Below are positions 33,001 through 44,966 of a stretch of DNA of 64,000 nucleotides, piece by piece. The stretch is from positions 111,214,062 to 111,278,061 of the forward strand of contig NC_134367.1 in assembly GCF_035582795.1 (NCBI RefSeq), written 5' to 3'. The stretch comes from Mycteria americana. Its lineage: Eukaryota; Chordata; Aves; Ciconiiformes; Ciconiidae. The notes beneath the pieces were generated by a model. It did not search any database. It saw only the letters and a list, made by a program, of their open reading frames with translations, and was not told the origin of the DNA. The translations under genes and the position numbers were made by a program. The first letter of the stretch is position 1; the number at the start of each line of letters is the position of its first letter.

Positions 33001-35350
33001 CAGGATATTTCTCTCCTACAGAAAAGGCTACCGGTCATCGTCAGTCTTTCCAGCCCTGCCCATTATTTCCCGAGGGACACGCCACCCTTCCTCCAAGCAT
33101 CAGCCAGCGCCCCGCCATGTAAATTGCCCTTTCCAGTTTCTGCTAGGTGTGCCACCTCCCAGCTCCTCAGATCACATCCACTGCTTCTGGATCCACAGCC
33201 TCGAGCCTAGCACTTCATCAAGAGCCACTCGGCTCCTCTCTCATTAGTGTCCAGGCAGTGACAGGAGATCAGCTTCTCTCCAGAGTAAATGCCTGCTCCG
33301 CACACAAGCGCATCAGGACTCTCACCAGGACGGCTGCCCCGGCCACCATACTGCCAGGCAGCAGCTGCCACACTCCAGGCTATCTGCAGGTTTGATGTGG
33401 TTTCACACAGCTATCAGTGCACACATTGTGGTTTCAGACAGTCTGCGAGAGTAAGCCAGGAGAAATGCTGTATTTATCTCAATTTTCAGGGAAACCCTGA
33501 GGCGCTTTAGGTGAGGGAACCCATTGGGGACTGGAAGAGCCATAAGGCTAAATAGCTGCGCTCTTTTCTATAGCGTCTTGGGATATTTTTCAGGAATACA
33601 AATCACCTGCACCTCACTTCTAGATCCCAAATCAACACTACCACCTTCCAGTAGAAATGACAGAAGCCACTGCCTGCCTCATCTGATAGGAACTTGCTTT
33701 CCTTGAAATTGCTCCACAGCCACAAACCTGCTTACACTTGTGAGAACTGATGTAACTACTGCCTGGGCTAATGGGACTGTCACCTTTTAATTTTCTAGAT
33801 TTGCATAACTCTGGAAATCTATACTTAAAGCTTTATGCTGTTTCACACAGTTCTTGGTCCTAACTCTTATCTTTTGGCAGTCACTGTCTTAACCATTGAA
33901 ACCAACAGTGAATGTATTAGTTATGACAAATAGCAGGCTTTTAAATACCCATGGATTTCTTAGCAAACAGAAACTATGACCAAGTGACCAGAATACACAT
34001 TCCAAAAATAATAGACAAATGTAAACATGTCTCACAAAACTGCTGCTGACCTCAAGTGGTGTTAAACTCATACAATTTTTCTCAACTCCTTTGGGTCATC
34101 TGAGTGTACCAACAGCCCTGTACAGGCAAGCCCCCAAAACTGACTCTCTTTAATTTTATACTTGTATTTCTTCCTCTGTTAATTCCTTTATAAAGGATTT
34201 TTGCTGGAGAAGGAAACCAGTTTCCTACCTGTTTTCAACAACTGTTTTTTCTTGTCCTGCTGCTGTTCCTTTTGCAAAACAGGTTTTTGAAAGCATTGAG
34301 TTCATATTTATTGCCTCATGCAATCAGTCTGAAGCAGTTGACTTAGCAGTTAGAAATAAAAAAGAGAAGGCATGAGTTGAGCTTCAGACAGCCAGTTCTG
34401 AAAAATTTATCCTTGACCCAGAGTAAATATGAATTTTATCTTTCACTTGCATCATCACCACTAATAAAGGCTCTGTATAGACTCACTGGTTTCATTTAAT
34501 TCTTTGCAACTAGATTTCCTTCAAACCATGATATTCCTATTCCTTACTGTTGTCAACAGGTTTCCACAGGGGAAACAGGATGAAGCTTTGTAAGTATTTC
34601 TGTTAGTGATTACAGAAAGGAGAGAATGTACTCCATCTCCCAGAACAGTGTCAGCTCTGTAGGAGAAGCTGAAATAAAAAGCAGCAATTTCTTATTTACT
34701 TAGTGATATCTAGGCCAACAATACGAACAGCTCCCTGGTTATATTCAATTTGCTGATACAAAAGAAGAAAAAGCAGGTTACTTTCAGAGTAAAATAGCTC
34801 TTTAAAGTTGTTGTTATCACTCAAGCTCTCCATAATTCCTCAGTGAGCAGAAATTCAGTTTCCCCAGAAGTCATCCACAAACACAAACCTTAAATTTTTA
34901 AGACCCAGTATGAGCATTTATGCGTATTCCCCTTTTAAATCCTGCAGCCTCTCAACAGCAGTCCCTTATTATCATTTTTCCTTGTTTCCATAATTTTAAA
35001 GCTTATGTTACTGGTTTCACACTGAAATTTCATACAGTTTTTTATCAACTGACTCTTCTTTCATAAGGCCCTAAAATCCATCCAGTGGTTACGGCACTGG
35101 TAACACTCTGGGGTCTGAATACTGCACATCTCCGTCCAGGTTCAGGCCTTATTCTTGCCTTTTCTAGGGCACTTACAGTGCCACTTTCGGACTACTCTTT
35201 GGTTTTTCATCATCTGTTGCACCAACTATGTCTGACAGGGTTTGAACATTCAAGTTCTTCCCTCGAGGAGTGCTATGTGACCAGGCAGCTCCCCCAAAAT
35301 GAGAATACTGCCAGTTTTAACACTAGGAAGAAAGTATATGAAAGGAAGGG
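30086..35350. other. Intergenic, CLIP4 to LTR element
   Basis: No ORF or spliced exon here resembles a known protein. Apart from a MIR-like fragment at 30695-30785 I see nothing named. The small ORFs at 32883-33510 overlap in three frames and look incidental. Confidence 0.55.
30695..30785 (-). repeat. MIR-like SINE fragment
   Basis: GCTTAAGGTCACACATAATC, then ACTGGTAGATTTAAGCAGAG and AACTCAGAAATCTGGACTT, follows the reverse complement of the MIR core (CAAGGTCACACAG…TGGCAGAGC…GAACCCAGG…TCTGGACTCC). Assigned by eye. Confidence 0.4.
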
Positions 35351-35946
35351 TGTGCTGGTTTTGGCTGGGGTAGAGTTAATTTTCTTCACAGTAGCTAGTA
35401 TGGGGCTGTGTTTTGGATTTGTGCTGGAAACAGTGTGGATAACACAGGGATGTTTTCATTACTGCTGAGCAGTGCTTACACAGAGTCAAGGCCTTTTCTG
35501 CTCCTCACCCAACCCCACCAGCGAGTGGGCTGGGGGGGCACAAGGAGTTGGGAGGGGACACGGCTGGGACAGCTGAGCCCAGCTGACCAAAGGGCTATTC
35601 CATACCATATCACATCATGCTCAGCATAGAAAGCTGGGGGAAGAAGAAGAAAGGGGGAGAACGTTCAGAGTGATGGCGTTTGTCTTCCCAAGTGACCATT
35701 ACGTGTGAAGGAGCCCTGCTTTCCTGGAGATGGCTGAACACCTGCCTGCCCATGGGAAGCAGTGAATGAATTCCTTGTTTTGCTTTGCTTGCACGCATGG
35801 CTTTTGCTTAAGCTATTAAACTGTCTTTATCTCAACCCACGAGTTTTCTCACTTTTACTCTTCTGATTCTCTCCCCCATCCCACCGGGGGGCAGTGGGCG
35901 AGCGGCTGGGTGGGGATTAGTTGCCACCAGGGGTTAAACCTCAACA
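35351..35946 (+). repeat. 5' LTR
   Basis: 596 bp with TG…CA ends. It matches the right LTR along its whole length with roughly 30 differences counted by eye, about 95 % identity. A polyadenylation signal ATTAAA lies at 35815-35820. The 3' quarter carries a C-rich stretch and ends GGGGTTAAACCTCAACA. Confidence 0.92.
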
Positions 35947-35954
35947 GTCCCTTT

Positions 35955-35972
35955 TGGTGCCCAACATGGGGC
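35955..35972 (+). other. Primer-binding-site-like sequence
   Basis: TGGTGCCCAACATGGGGC begins 8 bases after the left LTR, where reverse transcription is primed. The TGG.GCCC start is shared with lysine-tRNA sites of many retroviruses, but the rest differs, so the tRNA is not assigned. Confidence 0.6.
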
Positions 35973-36303
35973 TCGAAGGGTTCGAGATAACAACATGTTT
36001 GATTGGAATGTGCTACATCAAATTTATAGCTGTTATTGCTGTTTAGCTATTAATTGGCAGGATTCTGTGCTTGCCATGGGGCTTGCTTGCCTTACTGTAT
36101 GTTAAAGTTTAGTGCTTGTTACTGGCTGCTTTTTGCTTTCACTGCTTGCTGTACTGCTGTGCTGCTTATCATCTGACTCTGCTGTGCCTGGGAACATTGA
36201 TAACAGAAATGGCGGTGCGCCTGGTCTGGCAGATGGCCAGGGCATCGCTGCTATTCCTGTGCTGCTGTACTGGACAGGCTGGAACTCCAGTGTGAACTCA
36301 AGT

Positions 36304-36924
36304 CAAAGGGACTGTGACCTGTGGATGAGTCCATGTAGGAGCAGGACACCCCAAGGCATCTGTGGCCGTGAATAAGTCCACCCGGGAGCATGTACATCTC
36401 GAAGTGGCTGTGGCTGTGGTTATGTCTGTGCTGCAGCAGGTATATACCTCTGAAGGGATTGTGGCCCAAGGATAAGTCCACGCTGGAGAAGGTACACCTC
36501 GAAGCATCTGTGGCTGTGGATAAGTCCATGCTGCAGCAGGTACGCCTTGAAGCATCAGTGGCTGTGCACGAGGTCATGCTGGAGGACCTCAAAGTGTGTG
36601 GCCATGGATAAGCCCACAACAGAGCAGGTATGGCCCTGGAGCTACTGCAGCCATGGGTAAGGCCATACTGGAGCAGGTTTACTTCAGAAGGGACTGTGGC
36701 TGTGGGTAAGGCCACACTGGAGCAGGTCTATCTCTGAAGGCATTGTGGCCCATGGAGAAGGCCACGCTACAACAGGTGCATCTCAAAGCGACTGTGGCTG
36801 TGGATAAGTCCATGCTGCAGCAGGTATACCCCTGAAGAGACTCTGGCTCATAGATAAGGCTCCACTTGGAGCAGGTACACCCCTAAGGGACTGCAGTCTA
36901 TGGATAAGTCCAAGCCGGAGCAGG
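36304..36924 (+). repeat. Internal tandem array, ~48-50 bp period, ~13 units
   Basis: The marker AGCAGG (or a variant) recurs at 36340, 36387, 36435, 36487, 36535, 36583, 36623, 36672, 36721, 36771, 36819, 36870 and 36919. Typical parts are GTGGATAAGTCCATGCTG and AGCAGGTACACCTCGAAG. Spacing is mostly 48-50 with extremes of 40 and 52. Units differ from each other considerably, so the array is not a recent expansion. Confidence 0.9.
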
Positions 36925-37371
36925 GTCAAGGGGAGGAGTTCATTGCAATGTTAAACCCGATGGTCTGGTCCAAAGGGACCACAGGTGGAGATTGCACTGG
37001 AAATACCTTTAAATTGTTGTAACTCATGATTTGAGTTGCATGTTATAGGAATTACTATAGCAGGAACCACCTGAACCAATGGAGGACAAGCCTTACAAGA
37101 AGCAGTGCAAGTGCAGCAGTGACCCGACCTGAGCTGGCTTTGGTGCCCAATAACTCCACACAACACACCACCTGAGTGACCACTATAACAGATGGAGCCC
37201 AAAGTCACGGACTACATGAACTCAGTGGACATTTTGTGGACATTTTACAGGGGTGGTCCATAGACTAGGGGAATTATATCCGTGTACTATATCAAAGGTT
37301 GGGAAGCGGGGTGGTGGTTAATGAGGTTGTATCGGATAGCATGGTACCTGAGCATGACGTAAATAGTATGG

Positions 37372-37387
37372 AATAAGGGGTGGAGAA
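37372..37387 (+). other. Polypurine-tract-like sequence
   Basis: AATAAGGGGTGGAGAA lies directly before the right LTR, as a plus-strand primer should. One T breaks the purine run. Confidence 0.55.
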
Positions 37388-37982
37388 TGTGCTGGTTTTG
37401 GCTGGGGTAGGGTTAATTTTCTTCACAGTAGCTAGTATGGGGCTATGTTTTGGATTTGTGCTGGAAACAGTGTGGATAACACAGGGATGTTTTCATTACT
37501 GCTGAGCAGTGCTTACACAGAGTCAAGGCCTTTTCTGCTCCTCACCCCACCCCACCAGCGAGTGGCCTGGGGGGGCACAAGAAGCTGGGAGGGGACACGG
37601 CTGGGACAGCTGAGCCCAACTGACCAAAGGGCTATCCCATACCATATCACATCATGCTCAGCATATACAGCTGGGGAAGAAGAAGGAAAGGGGAGAACGT
37701 TCAGAGTGATGGCGTTTGTCTTCCCAAGTGACCATTACGTGTGAAGGAGCCCTGCTTTCCTGGAGATGGCTGAACACCTGCCTGCCCGTGGGAAGGAGTG
37801 AATGAATTCCTTGTTTTGCTTTGCTTGCACACACAGCTTTTGCTTTAGCTATTAAACTGTCTTTATCTCAACCCACGAGTTTTCTCACTTTTACTCTTCC
37901 GATTCGCTCCCCCATCCCACCCAGGGGGAGTGAGCGAGCGGCTGGGTGGGGCTCAGTTGCCGGATGGGGTTAAACCATGACA
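37388..37982 (+). repeat. 3' LTR
   Basis: 595 bp, TGTGCTGG…CCATGACA, a direct copy of the left LTR. ATTAAA lies at 37851-37856. Most differences from the left LTR are single substitutions, clustered in the last 60 bases and around 37660-37700. Confidence 0.92.
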
Positions 37983-40900
37983 AAGAGCAAAGGCAATTTA
38001 CACACAATGCACGTGCACGGGAAAGCCTCCTTTAATCCTTAATTATCTTGGTTCTGGTGCTTTCCTAGGGTCTGTTGGTCAAACACAGGTTTGTGTTCAT
38101 CTGGCACACTTGTAAAATTGCTCGAGTCAGCAAGTTCACAGGTAACAACACTTGCGCATCTCCTTGAACATGACCAATTGTTTCCTTTTCAACTTGTGTT
38201 CTGCAAACAGTAGCGTTGTAAACCGAAATACATTACTATAGTAACTGCACTAGGAATGACATCAACATATAGCAGTCATCAATTACAGATTACAAATGCA
38301 TCTAATCCCCTTACACTGAAAAATATTTCCTTGTCATTCTCCTCATCGTTCTTCTCCTCTACCACTGCTTTTTAACCAACTTACTCATTTTGTCTTCTGT
38401 TTTGTTGCATGACCATGAGACAAAACATTTTCCTTAGCATTTTCCATGAAGTAAAGCATTTGGGTTTTTCTGAAGTCCCTCAGACATTCAAAGCAATATA
38501 TAATTACTTAATAACAAGAATATTGATGAGGAAAATGCAGTTTCATAAGTGGTTGGAAACAGGCGCATTAAAGTTCCTGCTCTCTCACAGAAGCTAAAAA
38601 ATTTGACGCAACGTTAAATAGTCATATTGCATATGCATGCAAACTGCAATTAAAGTTAGGATAAAACAGATGCCTTGTTAAAAACATGTTTTCTGTGACC
38701 CTGGATCTCTATTTAATAATAAATAAATAATAAACTGAATATTGGTTTGATATTTAAAATAATAAATGGATACATAATAAATAATCATAAACTAGGATTT
38801 TGCATTTTTTTAACCATACATGTATTTCCTTTAAGATGTTAATGCATGGCCTGAAAATAACAAGAAAAAACAAACAAAAGTGACATGACTGTAAAATCAA
38901 AGGAAAAAGCGAAGAAAAAGAACTTCCCAAATACAACAAACAACTCACATGGAGTTAATTGTCAAAATTCCCAGTGCGAACAATGGAACTGTTGGAGCTG
39001 CTTTTTGAAGAAAAGTCACAAGAGATTTTATAGCACAGATATTAAGCAGCTACATAAAGATGTCTCTCAACTCCCCCTGTAAATAGAAGTGGTACACTAA
39101 GGCTAGTTGCTTGATCTACTGTGTTTTCCTTGACGTATTGTGGAGGGCTATAGCATCCTGACTGTTAGGATCACTAGGATGAAGCAGCTGCCTAAATCCG
39201 CTCCATTTCTCCACTTTGAACACATTAGATACGTGCCTAAAAGGGAATGCAAAAAGAGCTGGGACCGTTGTGTAGAAACCACATCGTGGCGAGACACAGA
39301 AGCAGCCAGAGAGTGAGCTACATGACTTGCAAGAAGCAGAGCCAAGAAGTAATTACCTGACACTTTCCAGAAAAGCATTGAGGGAAATGACTATGCCATC
39401 ATGTATATGAAGTACAATTTATGTGTTCCAGAAAAATTACTTTAGAAATTTGGAATCACTGTCATGCCTTGTCCCCTGTAAAATAAGGTAATTTTGCTGC
39501 CCCTGTTGAACAGAAAAAGAGATTTAAAAAACAAAGCTACAGAGAATAATGACTTTCCATGCAGACATTCAGCTATTGCAGTCCAGCACCAAGGAATGAA
39601 TCATGTAAGCAGTTCTTTAAAGTCTGAGAAAGTTTTGTAGGCTTGGCAGCATGCAACGATTTTTGGGAATCGGACGAGATACCCACAGCCACGCAGTTAG
39701 AAATCACATTGCTAGAGAGAAGCTGTAGGCTTCTAGCCAGCGTTAGAGCTGGCCACCGTTGTCTGTAACCTTTGCGACACAGAATGGCCACCTTTGGTAG
39801 AAAAGCTGCATCCGGAAATTAAAAGACGAATCCACGTAGGCCAGTCTGAGTAATGAAGAGGGAAACTGGGGTGTGATTGCTATTATCACCCTCATCCACA
39901 TACCGCCCTTCATAAATAAATAGTTGGAAAAGATAAATATCTTCTGCTTCATACAATTCCTACTATGGCTTCTTTAATTTCTCTTTCAGAGGGGGATTAT
40001 TCTGTCCTGATCTCAGAAGTTATTCGAACAACAGTGGGTTTGGTTTTGTTTTGGTTTTTTTTTCAGAAATGGGTCTATATTTTTAATTGTTTGCTTTTTT
40101 CCTTACAGTTTTAACATATAAAGTCTTGCAGTTAAGAGAACTAAACGCTAGCCGATGAAAAAGAAATAAAAGTAAGCAAGTCATTTTTGTGAGTGCAAAG
40201 AACACGTTAAAATTTTATCCCAAAACACTCAGAGGAAGGACAAAATAAATTTTCCTTTAATTTGTTTTTAATCTGAAATTCTACAGTTTAGATCCGCTAG
40301 ATACAGACATCATCTTAACAACACATGCAAAACTTATTCTACAAATACTGTTATTGTGCAGTTCAGCTTTTCAGGTTGGGAAGCTATCTAGACGAGAAAA
40401 AGATACTTTCCAAGAATGATCACCTGAGGGGAAGAAAAAAATCAAAATCTCATTTGGAAGTCTTAGAAGGAAAAAGTAAACAGCTTGTCACTTGCAAGTA
40501 AGGGAAAATTTTTAAGACCCTCAAGGCAGAAGTCTAACAGGCATCTCTAACCCATTTGATTTCATGTCTTGTACTCTCCAGTGGACACGTATGCGGTCAA
40601 GGTCACCTTTCTCTTGGTTAAGGAGTATCTAGTGGCATTTACGCACCTGTTCAAATAGCTTCCCTTCAAAAAGGCTTCAAAATACAGTCCCTTCCTTTGG
40701 ATCTCTGCATTCAATGTATGTTATGTTTTTGCAACAAGGAAAAAAAGGAGGGACAGGTACCAAGTCCTTTTGCCTCCCAATATAGTGCAGAAAAAAAAAT
40801 CTGCCTTTATAAATACAACACGGTTGCTGGCTGGCTGGTGCCTGCTTATCCTAATGAGCTTAAAATCTTACTTGTCGTGGACATCTGTCAAGACCGAAGT

Positions 40901-41223
40901 GAGGCACGCAAGTCCTCTTAATCCATTAGCTCTCAATCCAGCAGAGCTTTCACACTCCTTTTTTGAATTGAAGAAGAAAACCTGAGTGGGAACGTACAAT
41001 GGGACAGTGCACAACTTCAAGAGAAGATCCTGGGCAGTAAGCACGTGAGATTTCGAGGCAAATGACAATGAAAACTGACAACAAAACTGGGATCGTGATA
41101 GAAAACTCCTGAGAAAAAGGCCAGCCTGCAGTTCAGGATGAAAGAGTGAGTTTGATTCTTTGTTGTATTTTCCCTAGTTCATCTGGATTTTTAATCAAAA
41201 ATAAAGCCAAAGACTGAGAAAGG
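37983..41223. other. Intergenic / PCARE 5' flank
   Basis: AT-rich with no recognisable coding sequence and no CpG island. The final 250 bases must hold the PCARE 5' UTR. A pyrimidine-rich acceptor-like sequence (TTTTCCCTAG, ending 41177) leaves open a short 5' UTR intron. A TAATCC word, the core bound by the photoreceptor factor CRX, occurs at 40919-40924. One such word is expected by chance, so this is only a hint. Confidence 0.35.
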
Positions 41224-44200
41224 ATGGGCTGCACACCCTCTCACAGTGAGATTGCTAATACTATTGCAAGAAGTAGTCTTAAGGCTTTGAATAAACCCAA
41301 AAGTATTTTGCGTATTGATCCAGGAGATAAAGGAATCCCACTGCTTGTTAAAGGTTCATCTTGCTACAGTACTGATGAATTCCACTACCTGAGAGAAAAG
41401 GAGGATAGGCTATCAGAGCAGGACAAAAATGATAATTTGCAGTTATCTTGCAAGGCTCGTTCAGATCCCCAGATTTCCAGGGAAGACAAGAAAATTGAGA
41501 GGACAGCCACAGATGCTGAAATTGTTATGTCCGAACTGATTGAATCTCAAAAACATATCACTGAGGCCATACAGATCAGAAAGCAAAGGTCCTGTGAATC
41601 AGAAGCATCAGCTTTCATTTGGGATGACAAGAATGAAAGCAATGCAAAGCAAATCCCAAAGAAAGGAAAGAAGCAAAAAACTCATAAGCTGGCAAAGCAA
41701 GGTCGACCTAGCAAAATTAAAGAAAAGTCCATTTTGCCCCCATGCGACACAGATAAAAAGGTAGATTTCCCAGAACTGCTTGTTAAGGCTCATCAGAGTG
41801 CATATGCCTACTTAAATCCCAACCTCTCAAAGTATGAAACTATACTTCATATGGCCAACCAGGCCACCCAAACTCAACTCTTCCTACAGCAGATGGTAAG
41901 CTTTCTCGTGCTTTGCTTTGATGAAATCAACGAGCTCTTGGAAGAAATTGCCAGCGATGGGGAAAGTCTTCTCAAAGACGTAGGTGGGAATCTGGCATGG
42001 CCAGCAGAAAAAGGTGATTTAAAGGAGCACCCTGACCTTCTGCAACAACTACTGCAGTACACGGTCAATAAAATGCAGTTACTGAGTGGGACGCTGGCCT
42101 CCCTCACCTCCAGCGCCCTGCAGGAGACATGCAGCTACCTGCAGTCTGCTGCAAGCAGCTTGGAAGGAAAACTGAAAGCAAAGCAAAGCTTTGATGAGCG
42201 CCTGCTACGGACGGTAAGGCTACTTGAAGCCTCAACAGTGGGATCTTCTCAGTCCCACGGTGATGACAGGACTCTCTGTTCGGAGGACAGTGGCATTGGC
42301 GTGGACAACGAATCCCTCAAAGAGTTCAGTGCTCTCAGCCAGCACGGAGGACAAGCAAGCTGTGATTCTGGACATCTGTCCCAAAAGCATGCCAGAACAG
42401 TGGAGCACGTGTGTGATGGGACAACGTCACTGTGCACAGCCGCATCCCATGACTGTGCACTTGAAAGGCATTTTAAAGATATATTTTATTCGTCCATGCA
42501 GAGTAGGGAAGCGACTTCTTGTCAGGGTGGAGCACCGGAAGGTATTTCTACCATGCCCGAATATGCAAGCTTGAGCAAAAGCCATTCCTATAACTCCTTC
42601 CAGTCTGACTCTACTCAGGAAAGTGAACATTTCAAAATCTGTGAATCAACAGATTTTCCTTCTGATGATGATGATGAGGACGACGGAGGGAGCACCCTGG
42701 GGGAGGATGATGACAACACAAGTTTATCAGATACGGGGAAGGATGTCCTGCCGAGGAGGCCCCTGTCTTCGCCTGCAGTCACTGATAACACACACAGGCA
42801 GTCCATCAAGAGGACGGAGAATGCAGAGACAGAGGAAATTATTCTGAAGATGAAAGATGCCATCAGTGAAAAAATCAAGTTCGTCCCAGCTAAATCCGGG
42901 CGTAAAGAATGGGTAGAGGATGAGAATGGAAGAGCGGTCCTAACAACAAGGCCCAGTACAGCAACGGGCAGCCAGAAAGCGTTCGGGAAACAACGACGGT
43001 CCAGGTCAGAGGAGTCCCTCAGAAGCCAGGCAGAGGACCCGACCCTCCTAGAGCTTCAGAGAACTCAAAAAGAGCTCAGCAAGAGGCTGGAAATGTTTTA
43101 TGGGAAGAAGGATACAGATAACAACCCAGAGCCTTGGAAATCAAGAACAGCACCTTATTTACGGGATGAGCAAGTTACAGCTAGGTCCTCTAGCAAACTG
43201 AAGGCGTGCCTCTCAAAAAATTTCAGCATCCTGCCTAACCAGGATAAAGTCCCTTTGTTCGTGGTTGATCAAAATCCTGCCAATCAGCTGGATGAAAAAA
43301 GAGACAGGAAGCCTTTAAGAGCTACTGTGCCCACCCAGGAGACATCAGGAGGCAAAGAAAAGGAGCCTCCTGGAACACAAATGCTCAGTGCCCGCAGCTG
43401 TGCCCCCCGACAGTCCGTCAAAAAGCTTATTGAAACATTCAGTCCTACTGACGATCTTGCGAAAGCTGCACCTTTAAGATCTTTAGGACCAATAAAGTGC
43501 ATCAGAAAATTTGGACTTCCAGTCATTCCACCCACCATTCCCTTTCAGAGAGGCCTGGCACCTTTAAATCTTAAGCATCGTATTTCACCAGTAGAAGACA
43601 CAAACCCTTCAAACACCAATGGAGTTTCTTCTAGTTTTCCAAATGCCTTTCCTCCTGCACCAGCTGCAGAATTAAGCAAGAACGACACAAAGGAAGAGAC
43701 TGATGAAGACATTGAGAACCTGCCACCACCACCACCTGAAATGTTAATGGACACTTCTTTTGACTTATCTGAGCCTGAAGAAACTGCAAGAATAGAAGGA
43801 AACTCTTCAGAAGACGCCAGAAAGCCCGCCAAAACAAAATTTCATGCTCCTAAGAGAGCACAAGTTTCCCCAAAAATGAAAGCCTCCCTTCAGTCCATTG
43901 ATTTATTGCCAAGTAAAAACGTCAGCGGCCCCAGTGCAATCACAAATAAAGGTTTAAGGACTACCGGAGCGGGGGACGAGAAACTGCAGAGGTACTCTCT
44001 GGAGCTGAACCCTACCAACGTGCACATCCCTAGCCAGGAAGAGATATTGGCAAGCCAGAGAAAAGAGGCTGCGGATTTGTACAAGCAAACTCATAAAATT
44101 ATTCCTCTTCAAAACCCCAGTGGGCTTTCAAAACCACACAGCAACAGCTCAGAGAGCAAAGAGCCCAATTCACCTGCGACTTCGGTGCAATACCAGAAGC

Positions 44201-44966
44201 ATGGTTCTCCCGATTTGCTCAGGAGAAACGAAAAAGGCTCAGCATTTGCCAGGAGGGTATCCCCAACAAGAACTCCTCCTTCTTCTCCACCAACGGAGAA
44301 ACGGCTTTTCAGCCCTCCAACACACCACAGGCACTCTCTGCAGGCTTTTAGCAACCCGCAACCGAGCTCACCCACCACGCAGAGGAAACCCAGTCCCCCC
44401 ACAAGTCCCAGGGTGCCCAGCCCACCCTCGCAGAAGAAGCTGCCCTCTCCACCACCCCAGCGAAAACCGCCCAGCCCTCCTGCGGGGCACAAGCAAAGCT
44501 CGCCAACGCCGTACCGGCTGCAGGGCTCCCCAGCCTACCGCCGAGATGCAAGCCCCGCTCTGTTCCACACCACTCCCTCTCCACCAACCTCCCCATCCCG
44601 CTCCTACAAGGGGCTGAGAGCTGGGCTGGATGCTGGAGACGAGCACCAGCTCTCCAACTCCAAGAGGGGCAGCAACATCCATTCAATATTTTGCCCAGCC
44701 ACTTCTTCCTTATTCGAAGCCAGACCTCCGCTGGTACCCACCAAACCCTCTGCGGAGGTGACCAGCCAGCCTGAAGCTTCACTGCTTTCCCAAAAGAGCA
44801 GCCTGCTTTTTCGGCAGCCTGGAGACCGGACCAGAAAGCTGTCCCTGAGCGCTGCCAATCCTCAGCCGTTCGTGAGGAGAAGTTTTTCTGACCGCCGACC
44901 AGGGGTCCAGTTTCGTCTCCCAGCTCCTGTAACAGCCAGCAGTGAACCCGCGCTTAACCAAGCAAG
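41224..44966 (+). CDS. PCARE: PCARE exon 1 coding part
   Basis: 3,743 nt, 1,247 codons plus two bases. The open frame runs one codon past the donor, and CAAG|GTAAGA at 44967 is a near-consensus donor. A single giant exon is the family's usual layout. The long ORFs on the opposite strand and in other frames are shadows of this coding sequence. Confidence 0.95.

Larger units (their letters stand above)
35351..37982 (+). mobile_element. Non-autonomous LTR retroelement (endogenous retrovirus, avian ERVL/ERVK-like)
   Basis: Two near-identical direct repeats of 596 and 595 bp, each beginning TGTGCTGG and ending ACA, enclose a 1441-bp interior. A primer-binding-site-like sequence starts 8 bases after the left LTR, and a purine-rich stretch precedes the right LTR. 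The flanking five bases are AAGGG and AAGAG, a target duplication with one mismatch; five bases is the ERVL habit. The interior has no recognisable gag, pol or env. It holds a tandem array (36304-36924) and about 460 bases of unique 3' sequence. The element cannot move by itself. The class is uncertain because no polymerase is present. Confidence 0.9.

Noticed and set aside
36112-36715. ORFs inside the LTR element, one with a hydrophobic start
   Set aside because: They come from the leader and the tandem array, on both strands. No gag, pol or env signature is present, so no retroviral gene is called.
44109-44782. Long antisense ORFs (127 and 144 residues)
   Set aside because: Shadows of the Pro/Ser-rich part of PCARE, whose codon bias leaves the other strand open.
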